In this document: positions 47,771 through 61,600 of the stretch, in pieces
How positions within the stretch are numbered: position 1 is the first letter of the stretch
Layout of the letters: every line of letters begins with the position of its first letter
Assembly: GCA_021234155.1 (NCBI GenBank)
Contig: JAJEKV010000071.1
Span: 2,465,246 to 2,529,245 of the forward strand
Source of the DNA: Isoetes taiwanensis
Lineage: Eukaryota; Streptophyta; Lycopodiopsida; Isoetales; Isoetaceae
DNA length: 64,000 nucleotides
Direction of reading: 5' to 3'
The notes under the pieces: generated by a model
Databases searched by the model: none
The model's input: the letters and a program-made list of their open reading frames with translations, nothing else
What the model was told of the DNA's origin: nothing
Translations under genes and position numbers: made by a program

Positions 47771-49465
47771 GAAAGAAAAAAGGGTAAACGCCAGAGAGCA
47801 ATGGCATAAGGACGAAAGAAACGACGTCATCGCTTTTAATAGTGGAGTTTTAGTTATTCTTTATTGCTACAATATATCATTTATAGATTCTCGAATTTTA
47901 CTCACAACGCCGGGCACCTGCTCCAGTAGTTTATATATAATCCGTCCATTATCCCTTCCATAGTCCGCTCAGTCCTTCACTTCCCTTCCTAATGGTTTCA
48001 TATAGCTTTAGGCTCCGTCGGCACTTATCGTCTTCAACACCCACATCCCTCTTTCCAAATCATTGGTCAATATCTTCCCGAAGTCATCAATGTGATCTCC
48101 ACCATCTTGTATTGCATTATGGGCTTTTCCATTCTTCACCCAAAACCCAAAATTGCAATGGAGCATCAGGCTCAATAAGGTCTCATGAGCATAACCCTTT
48201 ATCAACTCTTTCCACTCTGTGACTTTGTATCATAATGGAACCAATGGTGAGGTAACACCGCTAAATACCTCCAAAACCCTCGATAGATGTAGACGCCACT
48301 TTTCAAGTAATTTGATCCTATAATGCCCAACATTGCATCACAGTCTTCTGAGTGTGTGGCTGTGCATCAAGTAACCAACATAGACCATTTCAAATACTCC
48401 AACCCATGTAAAGGTAAGCAAGTATGCAAAACAAAGTCTATTTTATTCGCCACGCCACCGTCAGTTAAAAGGAGTAGCTTGGGTAGCTCATGTACCGTAT
48501 TGGGTTTGACATGAATTGAAGCATGCTAGCCCATTCATCCTTCCTATGGTCAGTCCTAGTTTCATGGGATCATCACAGGAATGCCTCCCGAAGCATGTTG
48601 CAATGTATTTACAAGCATCGAACATCTCTATTCAAAACCATGTTCCAAATCGACAATGCTTTTTGCAATGCTACCAACACGGAAGTTTGGACATCCCCAT
48701 GAACATCAAATGATCATGATACCGCCTCCCTCGCCACAGTTATGAATCTAGCTAGAGATATTTTGTAAATGGGAAAGACATGTATCCTGCTGGTAGAATT
48801 ATTGGATGGGACCACCAAATAAAATTGAAGGAGTACTTGGTGAGAATGAAGAACCCAAAGGTCTATTTATAGACTGGAGTTTTAGGGTTTCAATTCTAAT
48901 TTTCCCTTATAAATTCATTATTTAAAACATAAAGATGTTCCTTTTTAATAAAATTTATCCCCATCACACACACACAACAGGCAGAATTCGGAGCTCCTGT
49001 TTAATTCTTTAGTCAACGCATGCCCGTTAGCCTTCCAGTTCGCAACAATTCCAGTAGTGCCCGTCCTTGCCCCATTATCAGGTTTTCAGACACTCTTCTT
49101 TAGGCTATGACAGTTTCATCTTTTAAAAATCGCGAAATGTCGCTTATGCTATCGACACTCTTCAATTATGGATCTTCTGGTGAATGATTGTCAAACATCA
49201 CACCACAGAGCCAGCTAAATTTTTAGCTATATCCATACATCTCCCTCGGTGGGTCACTCGATGGGCCGTAATCACTTTCGTGTTTTAAGGTTTTAATTAT
49301 ACTTTTTCTAACTAATATTAACTTAGCTTATTATTCTAAGATGAGAAAAATTTCCACTTTTCGGTGCTCATGCTTGGCTTTGGCATCTCCAAGACTCAAG
49401 ATCTAAACTCCGTTAGTGTACTATTAGAGAATTGCTGCTCATCTTTGGTCGACTCTCAAGATCAT
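47771..49465. other. Unrecognised noncoding sequence
   Basis: Short interrupted open stretches only. AAxATGAGAAAAATTTCC occurs at about 43352 and 49338, suggesting two members of one retroelement family. Confidence 0.3.
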
Positions 49466-49472
49466 GATACCA
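49466..49472 (-). promoter_or_regulatory. Second primer-site-like sequence, minus strand
   Basis: GATACCA (TGGTATC on the minus strand) in the same context as 43450-43460, about 130 bp after the shared AAATTTCC block. Probably the internal edge of a second decayed minus-strand LTR element. Confidence 0.3.
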
Positions 49473-52400
49473 CTGATGCCCTTCATCCACTCTATGTTCT
49501 ATCATAGCAAACTGGAGTTCATCCCTTTGGCAACCAAGTTATAAGCAGTTTCATTAAAGTTGGAATTCCTCAAGCACGTTGAATAATTTATGATAGCATA
49601 CCCTTGAGGTTATGCATACCCCCAATGTACTATAAAGGTTATGTGACAGTGCTGGGCAATATGCATGACCGCCAGCTGTCAGTATACCCTCAATACACAT
49701 AGTATGGTTAAGTGTGTAATACAAAGGTTACGTATAATTGATAAACAATAAGATTGCCAATAAGATAAACAATGGGCATCGGCGAACCGACACAACAAGA
49801 TAACAACAAGGAATGGCAAACACATACAATAAGATAACAACAAGTACTATTATTCCTAATTATTGCTTCTATAGTACCTTCCAAGTATGTGTATTACAAA
49901 AGGTTATGTGGCACCGTTGTATACCAACACAACCGCATTACAATAAGATGGGTCAAGATTATTATCCACTATTACCCGCCAATGATCGTAACTTTTCAGT
50001 AGATACCCAGATCCTTCATCATGAACATTTGATACCCCTGTTCCACAGAGATGGATGATAACACCCAATGGATCGATAATAATGGCAAGGACGAGGACAA
50101 ATGTAGAGCCGGCCTTCGTTTTTATCTCGGCCACGCAAGACCGCTGAAGTCCTTCATGATTCATCTGCGCGATAGAATCACGTTCAATACGGCCATAGCT
50201 AGACTGAGCTTCAATGTTGTCGAGACTTGACAATTTGATGTATATTTATACCACCAAAATATCGATGGTACATAACCACCAAAATGGTTGATAAGAGCAA
50301 GATAGAATGCTGGATCATATACATACTTGTATGGTACTGCAGATAGCAGTACGAACACCAATTATTCACTTAATTTTACTTCACCATCTATCCCAAGGGT
50401 AGAGCTCATTCATCTCCCATGGTTTCGTTCCATCTCGCAGAACATCCTATCCTTCAAAAGCTACCTTAGCTATAATGATTCAGGTGAATGCCACGCAAAT
50501 GGTCAAACTTGGATCCATGGTCGCATTCAAAGCAGATGGTCCCATGAAGTGCTTGCAAGAAGCTCACTGCAGCTATGTCCACTTTTATTGGCTTCCCATC
50601 GAGATTCATATGAGTCAACAGCATCACGCGTTTTGATGTTGATGATGAGTGAATCATAAGGATATAATAATGACATGGCACGAACTTGGCAAGTCGCTTC
50701 ACTTCAATCACACCCATAGTCGGGCAAACAATGACGGCGAATCATCGATGATATGTATCCTTTGTATTATAAAGCTTAGCCTGTATCGTGCATGTAAACC
50801 CTTTTCTAAAATTTCCGACGTACGATTTCGGGATCTTTACTTAGTTCTGACCCGCCGAGCAGTCTGCTATGTTTTTCCTCCTTCGCCAGTCGCTTAGGGT
50901 TTCAATGGCTTTTCTCCCTTCACGCCTCTAGGGCCCGTATCAGTCATATGGATTGCATTCTGGCTAGAAAGGGCTTGGAGGAAGTTGTTTCTTGTTCGAG
51001 CTTTGGAGGCCACACCAAGACAACAGTTTTTTAAAGATTTATGCCTTCCTGGATTCTCCAAACGCTTTGTCGAGGCGGTATATTGAGCAAGTTACACCGA
51101 GTTCTCGCTTTATGGCTCTGGCAATAGCCAAGGGGAAAGCTTAGAGTTGATCCGCACCATCTTTGCCAGCAAAGTTAGAATCATTCATCTTAAGAATATG
51201 GTGTCCGGTGGGCAATTTGAAGGCCTATGATTTCAGTTGTGATTTAAACGTTGATTTGCCGCCGGCTGACATGATCTAGCATGTTGCAAATAAATGTGAA
51301 TACGGGCAACCGTTCAAATATGCCGTACCAAATCGTTATCATGATGAATGCCTCGGCGAAGGTCAACCGCAAAATAATATGCCATTATGTGAGCAAAGTC
51401 AGCCATTTTCCCCAGTATATCAAAAGCTCCATTGACGTGAGCAATGGAAGAGAATATGCCAGGGTATCCATTTTATGGCATTCAAATTTTGGCAATCGAG
51501 CATGCTAACACAACTGACCAAGATAAGATTTTCCGCTTCATATTAGAAAGCCGAAAAGCTCTATGAATCCTTTAGGGTGCTGCAAACGGCCGCGTATGGT
51601 TCAAATGCCAATTTCGCTGTTGCAGTTTGAGTTCGAGGGTAAAGCGGTGGAGTATTCTAGGCAAGCATGAATATAAGCTTTCAGACAACGGCATATGATC
51701 AGACCAGATTCAAGATGACGCCTCCTAAAAGGCCTTTACGCCTTTGAGGCAAATCTCCACTTAGGTCATGACTGCCAATGCCAAACTAATAGGGTAGTGC
51801 ATATTGGTTATGGGCCGATTTATTTTCCCCGTAGCGAATTTACCGCAATGAGAGTATACTTATAGGATCCATATATTTACGCCGTGGTTACAAAGTTCCA
51901 AGAAAGTAATGACTTTTTGGCATAATAATTCCAAGGATGCTGGTACAAAATGTGGAAATAACAATAATTATTGTGCGCTGAAATTTTCTTTTGCGCTTGA
52001 ACATTTGTTATGTTATCAGATAGAATCATGTTATTACAGATTCCGAATCTTTGATATCCCGTAATATGGATGTCCGAGAAGGACATGATGATCGTGATGT
52101 TCAATAATGTAACCAATGAACAATAGCGTAGAAGATAGCGTAAGACCAATGGTAGATGTATGCTTTATTTGCGCTTGTTGTGTATGTGTGCTATTTTATT
52201 CAAAGTGATTTAACTGCGAATGTTTTCGTAAAGTTTCACAATCGGGTGGTATTTTCTTTTGCCGCCACAGAGATTGACCGAAGTTGAAAAATGAGAAGGT
52301 CTTCTTTGTTGTTGTGGGAGTAACATCATTTTAATAGCTATAAAAGATGCAATCCTTTGTTCGAGAAATATGGATGCCCTGGGCTTTTTGCAAATTAAAT

Positions 52401-55400
52401 TGTATCATTACAATGCGTAGAAGTTCAACATGCTAGATTGAATATTTCTCCGTGGATGTTTGAACCAAACTATTCTCAACCTCGAAAGTTCGTGAATGTT
52501 TTTGCTATAGCGCTTTGGTGCAAGAGTGCATGCACTGACATTCCTTGGTACCGCTGCAAACCAGTATTAGAATTTTCTGCTAGCCTAGAGTCGCGGTATA
52601 TGCAGAGCTCTTCTGAGAGTCGAGAATCAGATTCTAAGTCATGGTTTTCAGTTCAACTAAGCAGAGGCAAAAACGTTCTTTCAGATGGTCAAGATAAACT
52701 CTGTTTTTAGTCATCTATTATTTTGCAATTGCCATAGAAGTCGAAGTTTTTACTTCTTTTCTTGTTCTCATTTGCGCGGTACTGGTGAGAGGATCAACGA
52801 AATATGCCTTGGCTCTATCGCTGCGGTAATACGTTAGGAAGACCAATATGGTGCTAGAAGACATGGTTCTAGAAGGCCATGGGGGCTATTCATGCGCCAT
52901 CGTCAACCACTTTGCGCATTCTTCTGCAGATGCGGTATAAAGCATCCGGTGTGGTGATATATCAAATGTCGGCTGGGACGGAAGCCGCCCGGTTGCGCGA
53001 TTCGGCTATTGTTAACACGTAAAACGATGGTACTGGCACTGACAGGTGCTCCGTTTCCGCACCCGTTTGAACATATTTGTTGAATGATAGTAAAACCACT
53101 GCTGGGTAATAGAATTTATATTTTATGATGAGTCACCTCAGCATATTTTTCTCGAAAGATAAATTGATCTGCCAAAGAACTTCTTCTTCTATTGATTTTG
53201 ATAATAAAGAAGGTAATCCATCTAAAGAAAGAAGAGAAGGCAAAGAAAGAAGAGAAGGCGGCAGCAGAAGCAAAAAAAGACTAGATGCCGGATTCTATGC
53301 CAACTTTATGATATGCTCTCCAGCCTTTTAGTAGCAGAAACCATGAGCTTTGATCTTATCAAAATCTTCATCACTGCGAAACGTTTGTGAACCTCTATTT
53401 TGTTACCTCATTTATGCAATGTCCTTTTGGTGTTCCGTATAGTTTCACTGCCACGGTACGGATGCAATTTGGGTTGCAAATCCTCGCGGACTGCTCTGCA
53501 ACTTCCTTATCCTAGAGAATTTGTTCATATTCTCAAGGATATGGCTCATGCGCTCCATAACTATTCTTAGCCCGCGTAAAGAGTCCATGCCAACGTCACT
53601 CACGCTATTCCTAAAATCTTCTTGGTTTTGTAAACCTATGCTAAGGTTTTTCAATCCATGCACATTCTTGAAAATCTTGGTTTTCTTATGATTATGACGC
53701 TATCTTCAATCATTTGGTATAATGGTCTTTCTTATATGTCGGTATTGATATATTTCTTTACATTACATGATGCAAAAATATTAATGATGCTACATCACAT
53801 GAGATGAAATGAAATTACAAACATAATAAGCCGTCTCTATCTTGAGTTAGCATGGAATCGCCCCTACAATATACTTTTACCATCATTCGCAAATTATTTG
53901 GAATTCATTTGTGCGCATGCATCATTTGAGAATAATAGATAATTGCTTAGCGCTTCATGTTCCCATGCGATAAAGAGCAACCAACCATAATAAGCAAAGA
54001 AATCAAGATTATCAATAGTGGTACTTATTATTAAAATTGAAAATCTTTGGCTTGTATATTGTATCCATTTCACATGCATCTCAAACCTAATAGTTGGTCA
54101 CTGAAATATGTATGAAATACACAATAAACATTCAAATACATACATATCCTTTTTTTCGCGGAACTTTGTGTATGAACTAATGATCATGTGCAAAAAACAA
54201 GCAATCATGATGTGTTAAGTATGCAAGGATGGAATTAAAATATGTGACACAATACGCACATCCTTTGGCAGATCATGTTTCAAAAGCAGGCATAAAAGGA
54301 CAGATAGCTTGTCATAGCAATGGTTAACAATCCCCGCGATGATATTCGCCGACATTTGTTGCAATATGACGCCTTCACATACAACGCTTTTAAGAGATAA
54401 ACATCAAAGAACGCCGGCACCATTACACATTAGTACCTATTAAGGATATAATAATATAAGCACTTATGATTTGTGTATCCTAAGGATATATATAATATAA
54501 GCATAGTGAATAATATTAGTTGATGTATAGAATCTCGAAGTAGATAGAATTCTGCATTTAGCATATGACATTCTCAGATACCGGGTATTTCAGAAAAGAA
54601 GATACTGTATACCAATGATGCATACGCTCACCCTAATAATTCACATCAATAATTTTATCATAAAAACAAACCCATTCGGGGCTAGAGGTCATTCATCTCC
54701 ATGGATTATTTGTCTTCTTCACCACATCGAGGTATGGACAAGCAGCCCAACGAGCGCAACCTCATCTTGTTGGTTGCCTAGACAGCATCTTCTTCTTGAT
54801 CCCACCGCTGAAGAAAAGCTTTGGGCCGGAGATCTACGTTCCACCAATTCACAGAAAGCAGGCTATGATCCATCACTTTTGGTTCTGTTAAAGGAAGGCG
54901 AGATATCGTGATCATCACTGGCGACCTCAAGATGGACGAATCACCAACATATAAGTACTTAACGATCTTTATCTATGAATCATGTATGCATTTATATATT
55001 AAAGATGTGCTATATATGATCACAAATATAGTAAATGCAGCAAGATCTTATGTATTAAGATGAAAGATATGTATTACAAGTACAAGATCTCATGTGGCTA
55101 CATGAACAATGCCCCTTCCGGCCAATACGTCTATGTAATAAGCTTCGCACTTGACTCTGCTGCCTCTGCCATTGGCATCCCGTGCATAAATGAAGGCATC
55201 TGGCTATCTTTGAAGGATCTAAGGATAGGTCGCCAACGCTTAGTCAGCAGTTTTGTAGTCCCCTCCTTAGGGCTTCCACCACAACAACACAAAAATATGG
55301 CCAAAATATGAAAGATCACCAAAAGATTCCCTCCATATCCTCTGGTCCAAGTGGCGGCAGCACTCGTGTCCGGACTAGAACAAACATACCCCTTGTCACA

Positions 55401-56059
55401 TGTAATGCGAGGATCAAACTTCTAAGAGGTAACACCGGATGTACCATCCGACTGCCACAATAAGATGGTGGGGTCGTGGTGGGTAAAGTACGTTAGGGTG
55501 TACCACTTTTTGAACCTCAAGTAAAGTACACATACCAGTATCTCTGAACCTGCACTTTCTCATTTTGCTTTTCATTAAAACCAAGACAAAAGTCCGCAAC
55601 AAAAGCTCTAAAGACGATTAATATTCAAAGTTAAGATAAAGATGCTAACAAATCAAAATATATGTATAAGCTCTGTAACGCATCTTTACTGAGTTATTAT
55701 CAGTACCCAAGATCGTTCCCCAAGTCTTTTAGTACTTTTGGTCACCAAATACTTTTAAGGGACACCTTTAACATGCAAATTCCCTCGCGGGATCATAGCG
55801 TATACGCCAACACCGGGAATACAAATGTCGCTTGTTCTAGAGGAGCTTGCCTGCGGGTCAAAAAATGCATCATTTTCAGACGCCCCGGAGCAACATCTCC
55901 AAAGAGATGGGCAGTCGGCCCAATGCCTCAACACTGAGTCATTGCCTTTGCAAATGCTACTTTCTTGATTCTCTACATACGCCTCCATAGGGAGATGTAT
56001 TATCTTCACGATTATCCTTCAACCTCAAAGATTTTAGGGCAAGGTGGTTTTCTATTAAT
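49473..56059. other. Long stretch without recognised features
   Basis: Many short open stretches on both strands (for example 50327-50659 plus, 50466-50717 minus, 52438-52710 plus, 55060-55311 plus), none with a family I recognise. Probably decayed repeats or captured gene fragments. Confidence 0.3.
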
Positions 56060-58690
56060 ATGGGTGACAAGTGTTTCAGTCATGTTTGGCATGCTGGGTT
56101 AAGTATTGGAATATTATGGTCAAGAATGATGTAAAAGTTTTAACCATTACGACCATGATGAACTCTTTCGCTTTTCCTACTAATCGGGGATGCTATGAGA
56201 AACAATTTCTGCAACTGTACCAGGTATATGATCTCAAGCTTCGTACATTTTAAATGTCCTTTTAAAATGCAAAAATTATAATATGAGTTGACCCGCAACA
56301 TTTAAAATGTCGAAGGGTTGTTTGTCAGGCACAGGCAAAGTGGTTCTTTTGCTCTCACGTAGCTTTGGGCAATAATTTAACTAGTATTTTTGTACCGCTT
56401 AGTTTGTGTGTTTCTCGAAATACAACGATAAGACTCTTCGATGTTGCTTATGCATGCAAGAAAAATATACCAATACCGATACGTTGCTTTCGCGGTAAAG
56501 TATTTGTAAGGTGTTATTATTATTTATTATCTGGCGATACTATTTTCTGCTTCACCATGCTATATTTTCAAAATAACACCTCATCGTTCTAATTTGTTTT
56601 GCATTGAATTCCAGCCATTCTAATCAATAAAGAATTCCAAAGAATAAGTGTATCAAGTTTGTCCCTGCCAATAAGATGCAACCAACTGAACAACACCGTA
56701 TCCACATTTCGGATCACACTGGCATGGTTACTTGTAAGAACTAACAATAACTGCAAGATGAAATGCATTATAAGAATGAAGAGTACACCAAATACCATTG
56801 ATGTGCATGTCCATAATGTTACAGGAATCTCAAATTTTTACTTCCATGACCTTTGCTGGACGATATAGAATTTCTTTTGTATTGAACTTGCGGCAAGTAG
56901 ACATAGACTGGCTTGTGCCAAACGCAAACTTATTTTTTCGAAGATCAAGGTGCAATTTAAGTGATATTCAACCAGACTAAATGATGCAATCCTGAAAAGA
57001 GAAACGCCTAGAGGTTAAATGTTGTACCACAACAGTAGAGAAAATTGTCCTATTCAAGCCCTAGCTTAGCTGTTCAAAACAAATTAAAAGCAGTACAAAA
57101 GCTTACCCCACCTACTGACGGTAGATTTGGTGCATACCAGCTTTTTTTTTTTTCCAGTTCAACATGAATTACCAGCGCTAAATGTAAGCGCCAATTTGTA
57201 GATCGCCAATTCCTTTTGTGAAACAACACAATTGTTTGTTCGCTTTATGACCCGCGCAACCGCACATCTAATGATGTGCATCCTAAAAAACACATGTATT
57301 ATTATGTTTGCATTATTGATGTGTAGCACAACAGGCAGAAACTTTATTTCAATTCAAGAAAGCAAACGCGACAATAGTTAACCCCATAGCTTTATTTATG
57401 TCTCAACATGATTATTCAGATTATTTATAGTTCAAACATGGATCATCCAGCCAAAATTGACGCCACTTCTCCGAACAACATTAACCGGTTTATAGCACTT
57501 TTGATGACAGACTCGGTAAATAATAAACACTAATGACACCCGCCGGCCAGTTTCATCTCCCTAAATAAGATCCTCTGAACCTACACTTTGCATGACATCG
57601 CACATGCTGGTAATGCCAGAAGAGATTTACTCACACTAAGAAGAAAACTATGCACATGCTGCTGTTCTACACGCTTGTTGGTGATTGCCGGTCTGGTGAT
57701 TTGCTGGCCTGGTGGTTTGTTGGTTTGGTTTTGTTTGCTGCTTTTGTTATGGAAAATGCAGCGTTAGCTACGTTTCAACCTAACAAATTTCTTTTATCAC
57801 GATAGCAAATTACAGTCTAACAGTGTAGAAATTACGCATCCCACACAAAGCAATTAAAAATACTCATCTCAGATCCATCCGCCAAGCCAGATATACATCG
57901 CGAACCCCGAATAGTCATATTTCGCATATGCAGCCCACGCCTTTGAGAGATTAGGAGCCACCGAAGCGGCAATTTTAGATACGAATATATATACTTCCCT
58001 TCAATCAGCTTTCATCTCGGTGACAATGCTCACTAAGAAACGACAATTGTTTTCTTCAACAAACCGAAAATCAGGCTCGATCTCGCAAGACACCAATCGA
58101 GGTTCCAGAGATAGTAGCCATGAATCTGCACATGATCTTGCCAACATAAGGCCTTGCACTGTAGAAGACTTCGGCGAATATATCCATGCCAGCGCTGACA
58201 TGGCATCATTTATACTTATATAGCTTGTTCACCACCAGAATCCGCTTTCTAGAACCATGAACAGAGGTTTTGGAGAGATGAACCTCATTTATCGTCATCT
58301 CCTCCGGAATATCTACCTCAAAGCCAATGACAGTTAAAACTTGCTTCTCTTGGCGAGAAATCCTTATGCCAAGTTAAAAGAAGTCGCTGCTTTTCCGAAA
58401 AAATCCTGCAAGCAAAAAACGGCCATGAAACTGCATGATCGATCAAGGCCTGCTACAAGCCCACAGCGGTAGCTAGGCGAAAACGTTACAGGCCGATGTG
58501 GTCATGGCTGCCAGATTCGAAGCGGCTTCGCAGAATAAAAGGGCATTTGACCATCGTCAAATGAAAAAAGTATTTGAGTATTTGGGTTTTGAGCTTTGGA
58601 CCTCTTCTGATCCAGCCAATAGGGTTATCTCTGTCATTCGATTCAGGGTTTGACCAAATCCACCATGACATGGGATTATTATAGAAGAGA
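56060..58690 (-). mobile_element. Diverged second copy of the 14.9-17.7 kb Helitron
   Basis: Aligns along its length with 14888-17693 in the same orientation (shared GTATATGATCTCAAGCTT, ACATTTTAAATGTCC and GGTTAAATGTTGTACC). Many small indels. The terminal CTAG hairpin and TATAATATAGGA end are not clean here, so the boundaries are approximate. Noncoding. Confidence 0.7.
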
Positions 58691-61600
58691 TTTACCATTT
58701 CATCTTCCAAAGGATAGCTTAATGTGCTACGAACAAGTTCGTTGGCCGGATAAATTACATGCCAACAGCCTTCCTTACATCAAGTCAACTCCACCCAACG
58801 AGAGTACACAAACCTTTGAAAGCTGCCACCCATTTCTTGAGCCTGTAAGTGATAATAAAAGCGCCAAGATATCGAAGGCCTCCAACGCCCTTCGTTGTTA
58901 GTATTTGAGTTTCATCAGTCGTAATTCCGGGTCAAAAGAGCTGCTGCGCTACTATTGAGCGTGCTCCCAAGCATAGCAAGTATTTCTGGAAATATTTTTC
59001 CATCCCTACCGCGATAAATCGGTAGAACCGAGCATCAGTGAGCTCCCCATATCTTCAGCGGGGCAGGTCATGCATTCCTGCCAGCCACCGCCGCATTGCC
59101 GGATTTACTGCATCCCACACTTTGCCGTGAACAAAAGACGTTTCAGATCAATAAAAGAATAAATCACCGCGGTAATATACTTTCATGTTGCGATGCTTCC
59201 GCTAGCAAGGAAAGAAGCAAAATGGACTTGAAGGTTTCTTCCCAAAAACAATGTATGATATTCTCATCGACTTGTATTATCCAAAGTTCTCTCTTTACAT
59301 AACTGAGCTTTCTATCCCCTTGCTTTAAAAATTCAACTATTGGCTGGCTGAACCGAGTAGGACATAGTGGGCATACAAATGTTAAAAAGAAGAGCATTCA
59401 CCCATAGCCATACTACCAAAGGAAGAGACGTTATATTGATGACTAAAACACCGCCGAGCCAGGCCGCCGTAGCGAGTGTGGATGGTTACATCGCGTACCA
59501 ACATCCGACGCGACTGCTTTTGAGAAGGAGGAATGGGCTCGGCTAGCACCGGCCATCGCTGAATACTTTCTGGTTCATATTCTATTGTTTGATAAATAGC
59601 AGCGGGAGGCCGTCACTTCTAGCTCGCCTCGTTTAACGCCACGCCGGACCATCCGGCCCCCGGAAGATCTTTCAATGTTGGTCTTAGCGATTTTGTGGCA
59701 CACCACTTCGTACTCATCGGGTCGACCATGTTCATCCTCTTTCCACATTTCTCCCAACTCCGAGTAACCGGAAGCCACTCTTTGCGTGTAGGGACGTGAT
59801 TTTGCATAACGCCAATCTCCCTATCCTAAATTTGAAGAGGTTCAAGATGCCCAGTTGGTCTCCATCGTGGATGAATCCTTCACAAAATCCTTCCAATTTG
59901 TAGAACTTCATCACGCAAGGGACTGGGGGATTTGCATTGTAATTTACAAACAAGTAAAAGTGAAGCCCGTAGTGTCAAAGCATTCCAACTAACTCATCAA
60001 GATTGAAAATTTCCATAAATAAAAGCATCAATATCATCAAGGGTGTATTTAATTATCATAAAGTTTCACTTGATCTCATCAAACATCTGTCAAATAAGAT
60101 AAGTATGAAAGACATACCTATTTTTGTTTTGCCCTCGGCCAAGATTATCAAGTTGCAATGAGATTTTCGGGAAGAGGTTGAACACCTCAGATTCGCTAAG
60201 AAGTTGAAGTATTTGCTATTCTCCCATGGAAGCAAGTTTGTTCTTCAAAGCGATTGATGTCCTGATCGCCGTCACCTACACGCAACAAACCCTCCATGCA
60301 ATATTCTAGGAAAAGGGAATCAATGGGAAGTTTGAATCATCTTCCATAAATCAAGTGAAAATGACCATAGTACCGCACCACCATGCCTTAGAGTCAAAGC
60401 CTCAACAACCGCTTTCAAGCTTATCACCTCTCCATACGATTTTAAGGATGATGACTTCTAGGCACTAAAAGTTCAACCCCATCAGACCGGTTGACAAATG
60501 CTCATAATGCCATTGATTCCTCGGCAGATGCTGCTGTTTTAGCATACATATATGAGACCGACGCTGAATTGCAAGATTTCGCCTCTCTTCAGCCTTTTGT
60601 TTTTCCAGCTCGCTAATTACGCACGCCATAGATGTTGCATTTAGAGAAGGCTCTTGCAATGCACACTTGTACCTTCTTTTCCATTATACTATAGAAAGAG
60701 TTCAAGGCTGCCCTCAAGCTCTTCAACGACCGCATTCAACTTCTTTTATGTATATAAGCTTTTATTAGTAGCTCTAAAGGAAGCCTGCGACATTTCTTTT
60801 TACATCATCTCTACCTTCCTATAAATACTGCAAGATTCTCCTAATGACCGGTTTTGTGCTACCACACGGGTGAAGAAGGAAGATCTAGGCTTTAGAGAGC
60901 CGGCGTGATTCAATCGCAGCGCCATAATGTGCCCGAGTGGATCGGGTTTAATCTATTTCCATACGTGAGGCCGCAGGTGGGTACACTACTTGGGGTGTAA
61001 ACTTTGTAACGGAAGGGGTCACCCTGCTCAAGAAATCGATACCGGTACCCACCCCACGACACATGGTACACCTTGTTTATAAGTGAACTCCCGCTTAGAG
61101 CCAGATACCATGTTCACATCTTTCCACCGCTTTCTCACCCCACAAGTCTTAATTGTGGGGTCGTTGATCGGACTGATAACTCTAAAGCTTACGCGCTTAC
61201 CCGCATTAATTCCATCCCTTTGAGCACTATCCTCGTCTCCTTTCTCTTCTCAGGTCACACTTCCAAGATGTCAAAAATATGGTGAACTTTTGTATCAGAT
61301 GGTTTGAGATAAAATTCTTTTCTTAATCTCTAATAATACTTCGATGCTGGTAAGTTTCTTGCCGTGCTACTCTTTGGTACAGCCTTTTTGTCTTCTGAAC
61401 TTATTGATTGAAGTTGTGGAGCATAGCTCGTTTCCTTTCCCTGGGTTGTTCAACCATGTGTGGCATACTTTTTCGCTTGAATTGCTTCCTCCCACTGTTG
61501 TCCTCAAATGATTCTTAATCCATATTCATTTTTAGCTTCTCGAGCTTCCAGATGTGCCAGAGATGCCTATCCCTAAAGATCACATCGCTATTTTCCCATT

